A stretch of DNA of 13,593 bases. Origin: Anaerolineales bacterium UBA3940 (GTDB taxonomy: Bacteria; Chloroflexota; Anaerolineae; Aggregatilineales; UBA3940). Shown piece after piece: positions 12,478-13,593 of this stretch. The stretch spans positions 1 to 13,593 of the forward strand of contig DGDY01000143.1 of the NCBI GenBank assembly GCA_002385675.1. Direction: 5' to 3'. The notes below the pieces were generated by a model. The model was given only the letters and a program-made list of their open reading frames with translations. It was not told the origin of the DNA and searched no databases. Each line of letters starts with the position of its first letter. The stretch's first letter is position 1. A program made the position numbers and the translations under genes.

Positions 12478-13593
12478 TCAATACCCCAGCCGCGTGTCGA
12501 TCCCCAGCCCGGCACCGAGCACCCAGTACGTGTGCAGATCAGCGGGGGTGGTGCGCCATGTGACGCGATGCGACGCCCCGCCCCGCTCGATGTGGTGGCG
12601 GATGTGCTCGACGAAGCAGGCCGCTCCGCCGAGACCCAGTTCCGGCGCGTCAAGGTGAATGCGCGTGCCCACATCCGTGCCGAGAGCAGCGGCGAGCAGA
12701 TCGGCGCGCGCTGTGGCCTCCAGGCCGATGACCGGCCAGGGGTGCGGCTCGCGGCGGTTGGCGAGCAGCGCCCGCGCCACGTCCTCGCCGGTGCGGGCGT
12801 CGTCCTGCAGCGGCAGATCCACACGCAGCGGGTGCCGCCCGCGTGTCACGATGCTGGCATCATCCTCGACGCGCACCGTCACCGGCGTGTAGCGCCGCAG
12901 CGGCGTGCCTCGCAGTTGCAGGCCGTGCACGTACACCGCCCGCTCGTCGGCCCCGTCGCTCCACAGCGTGAGTGCCGCGCCTCTCGCGCCGGACTCCAGC
13001 GCCACCATGACCGTATGCGTGAGGTCCTCCCCGGTGCCGTCAACCCGGTCCGTCGCGGTGAAGTCCACCCCTCGCCGGGGCAACTCGACGCTCAGCGCGC
13101 CGACCTCCATCACATGCTCGGTCGGGTCCTGGTAGCGGCAGACCAGCGTGCGGACCTCGCCGGGCGCAAGGCGGACAGCGTGCCCGGCCCGCCACAGCAC
13201 CTCGCCCGGCTCGCCGACCATGCGCGGATGCACCGTCACCTCGACGCTGTTGGCGACTGCCTGCTCTCCACGCCGGGCGTGGAGTTCCACCAGCCCCGCG
13301 CTGAGCACGACATTCGGCGTGGTGCGGCGGGGGCGGGCGTGGCGATCCCGGAAGGTCGGCGTGCCGTCGGCGGCGATGGCGAACCAGCCGCCCTCGCTCG
13401 CGCACACGTCGCGCAGCGCGGCGGCGACGGGCCGCTCCGCCGCCCAGGTGTCCCCCGCCCAGGGGAAGACGCTCTGCCCCGCGTCGAGGTCCACGCCGGT
13501 CGCGGGATCAGAGAGCACGGTCAGCCCGCCGAGCCGCCCGGCCTGCGGATGGCCCAGCCGCCAGTACGCCTCGCGGCCCACCGGCACGACGCT
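12478..13593 (-). CDS. phage tail/baseplate-type protein, 5' end missing
   Basis: The C-terminal 371 codons of a larger protein; the frame is open to the contig end and the only early start is a GTG at 13587, so the true start is outside. Residues such as LRDVCASEGGWFAIAADGTPTFRDRH resemble minor tail or tail-tip proteins of siphophages, in which a hub domain is followed by beta-rich modules. The middle carries beta-sandwich-like stretches (VEVTVHPRMV, VRTLVCRYQDP, AALTLWSDGADERAVYVHGL), and the end LGAGLGIDTRLGY resembles the usual end of such proteins. It is the first visible gene of the minus-strand cluster. The exact family is not certain. Confidence 0.55.
   Translation of the reverse strand, partial: SVVPVGREAYWRLGHPQAGRLGGLTVLSDPATGVDLDAGQSVFPWAGDTWAAERPVAAALRDVCASEGGWFAIAADGTPTFRDRHARPRRTTPNVVLSAGLVELHARRGEQAVANSVEVTVHPRMVGEPGEVLWRAGHAVRLAPGEVRTLVCRYQDPTEHVMEVGALSVELPRRGVDFTATDRVDGTGEDLTHTVMVALESGARGAALTLWSDGADERAVYVHGLQLRGTPLRRYTPVTVRVEDDASIVTRGRHPLRVDLPLQDDARTGEDVARALLANRREPHPWPVIGLEATARADLLAAALGTDVGTRIHLDAPELGLGGAACFVEHIRHHIERGGASHRVTWRTTPADLHTYWVLGAGLGIDTRLGY

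Larger units (their letters stand above)
10921..13593 (-). mobile_element. partial prophage-like tail/lysis module
   Basis: Five or six minus-strand genes overlap by 1-4 bases or sit a few bases apart, as in phage late operons. They carry tail-type proteins, a holin-like protein and a coiled-coil membrane protein. The block starts right after a repeat-dense gap and runs off the contig. No integrase, capsid, terminase or endolysin is visible. A prophage, a tailocin or a gene-transfer-agent remnant would all fit. No attachment-site duplication could be confirmed. Confidence 0.55.

Noticed and set aside
12348..12824. Minus-strand frame overlapping the tail protein and the holin-like gene
   Set aside because: It is an alternate frame of the tail gene with Arg/Pro/Ser-rich product and no support for its start.
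1..13593. CRISPR array, tRNA, rRNA or a known anti-phage defence system
   Set aside because: No regularly spaced repeats, no cloverleaf or rRNA signatures, and no nuclease, helicase or toxin-antitoxin motifs were seen on either strand.

Overview
The window is a GC-rich bacterial contig end of 13.6 kb. Its first 19 bases are the Nextera transposase mosaic-end adapter, so real sequence starts at base 20. Gene content, lipoprotein style and dispersed TAGGGGC palindromes would fit a free-living Chloroflexota-type (Anaerolineae-like) bacterium, but no rRNA, tRNA or marker gene is present, so this assignment is inference only. I saw no rRNA, tRNA or CRISPR array.

Layout, left to right. Bases 20-1683 (minus) hold a membrane PAS-GAF-PAS histidine kinase cut by the contig edge just after its phospho-acceptor histidine. 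A 425-bp gap follows, with small repeats near the kinase promoter and a nested inverted-repeat element. Bases 2109-3197 (minus) encode the glycine cleavage T protein (gcvT), preceded by a structured leader of about 170 nt and a promoter with a perfect TATAAT. Bases 3456-4580 (minus) are a two-gene membrane operon: an unrecognised four-helix protein and a divergent CcmC-like protein that keeps the two heme-ligand histidines but has lost the tryptophan-rich WWD motif. Bases 4831-6108 (minus) encode a Glu/Leu/Phe/Val-type glutamate dehydrogenase. A 434-bp divergent region separates it from a plus-strand REC-HisKA-HATPase hybrid regulator (6543-7670), which ends in a strong intrinsic terminator. 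Next come an acidic-linker lipoprotein (7747-8691, minus), a DoxX-like membrane protein (8857-9408, plus) and a beta-lactamase-fold serine hydrolase homologue (9512-10660, plus). That last protein has alanine where the catalytic serine should be, and its promoter overlaps a perfect CRP-like operator.

Bases 10661-10920 are a 260-bp convergent gap packed with inverted repeats. From 10921 to the right end a tightly packed minus-strand cluster looks like the end of a phage tail/lysis module: tail protein (cut by the contig edge), a possible mini-ORF, holin-like protein, tail-fibre-like protein, Ig-like small protein and XhlA-like coiled-coil membrane protein.

The host genes suggest signal transduction plus amino-acid nitrogen and one-carbon metabolism; GcvT and glutamate dehydrogenase both touch ammonia metabolism but are separate transcription units. 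I see no clearly new multi-gene system. The most unusual items are the serine-less hydrolase with its CRP-like operator, the degenerate CcmC-like protein, the gcvT leader, and the palindromic repeats next to the phage-like block.
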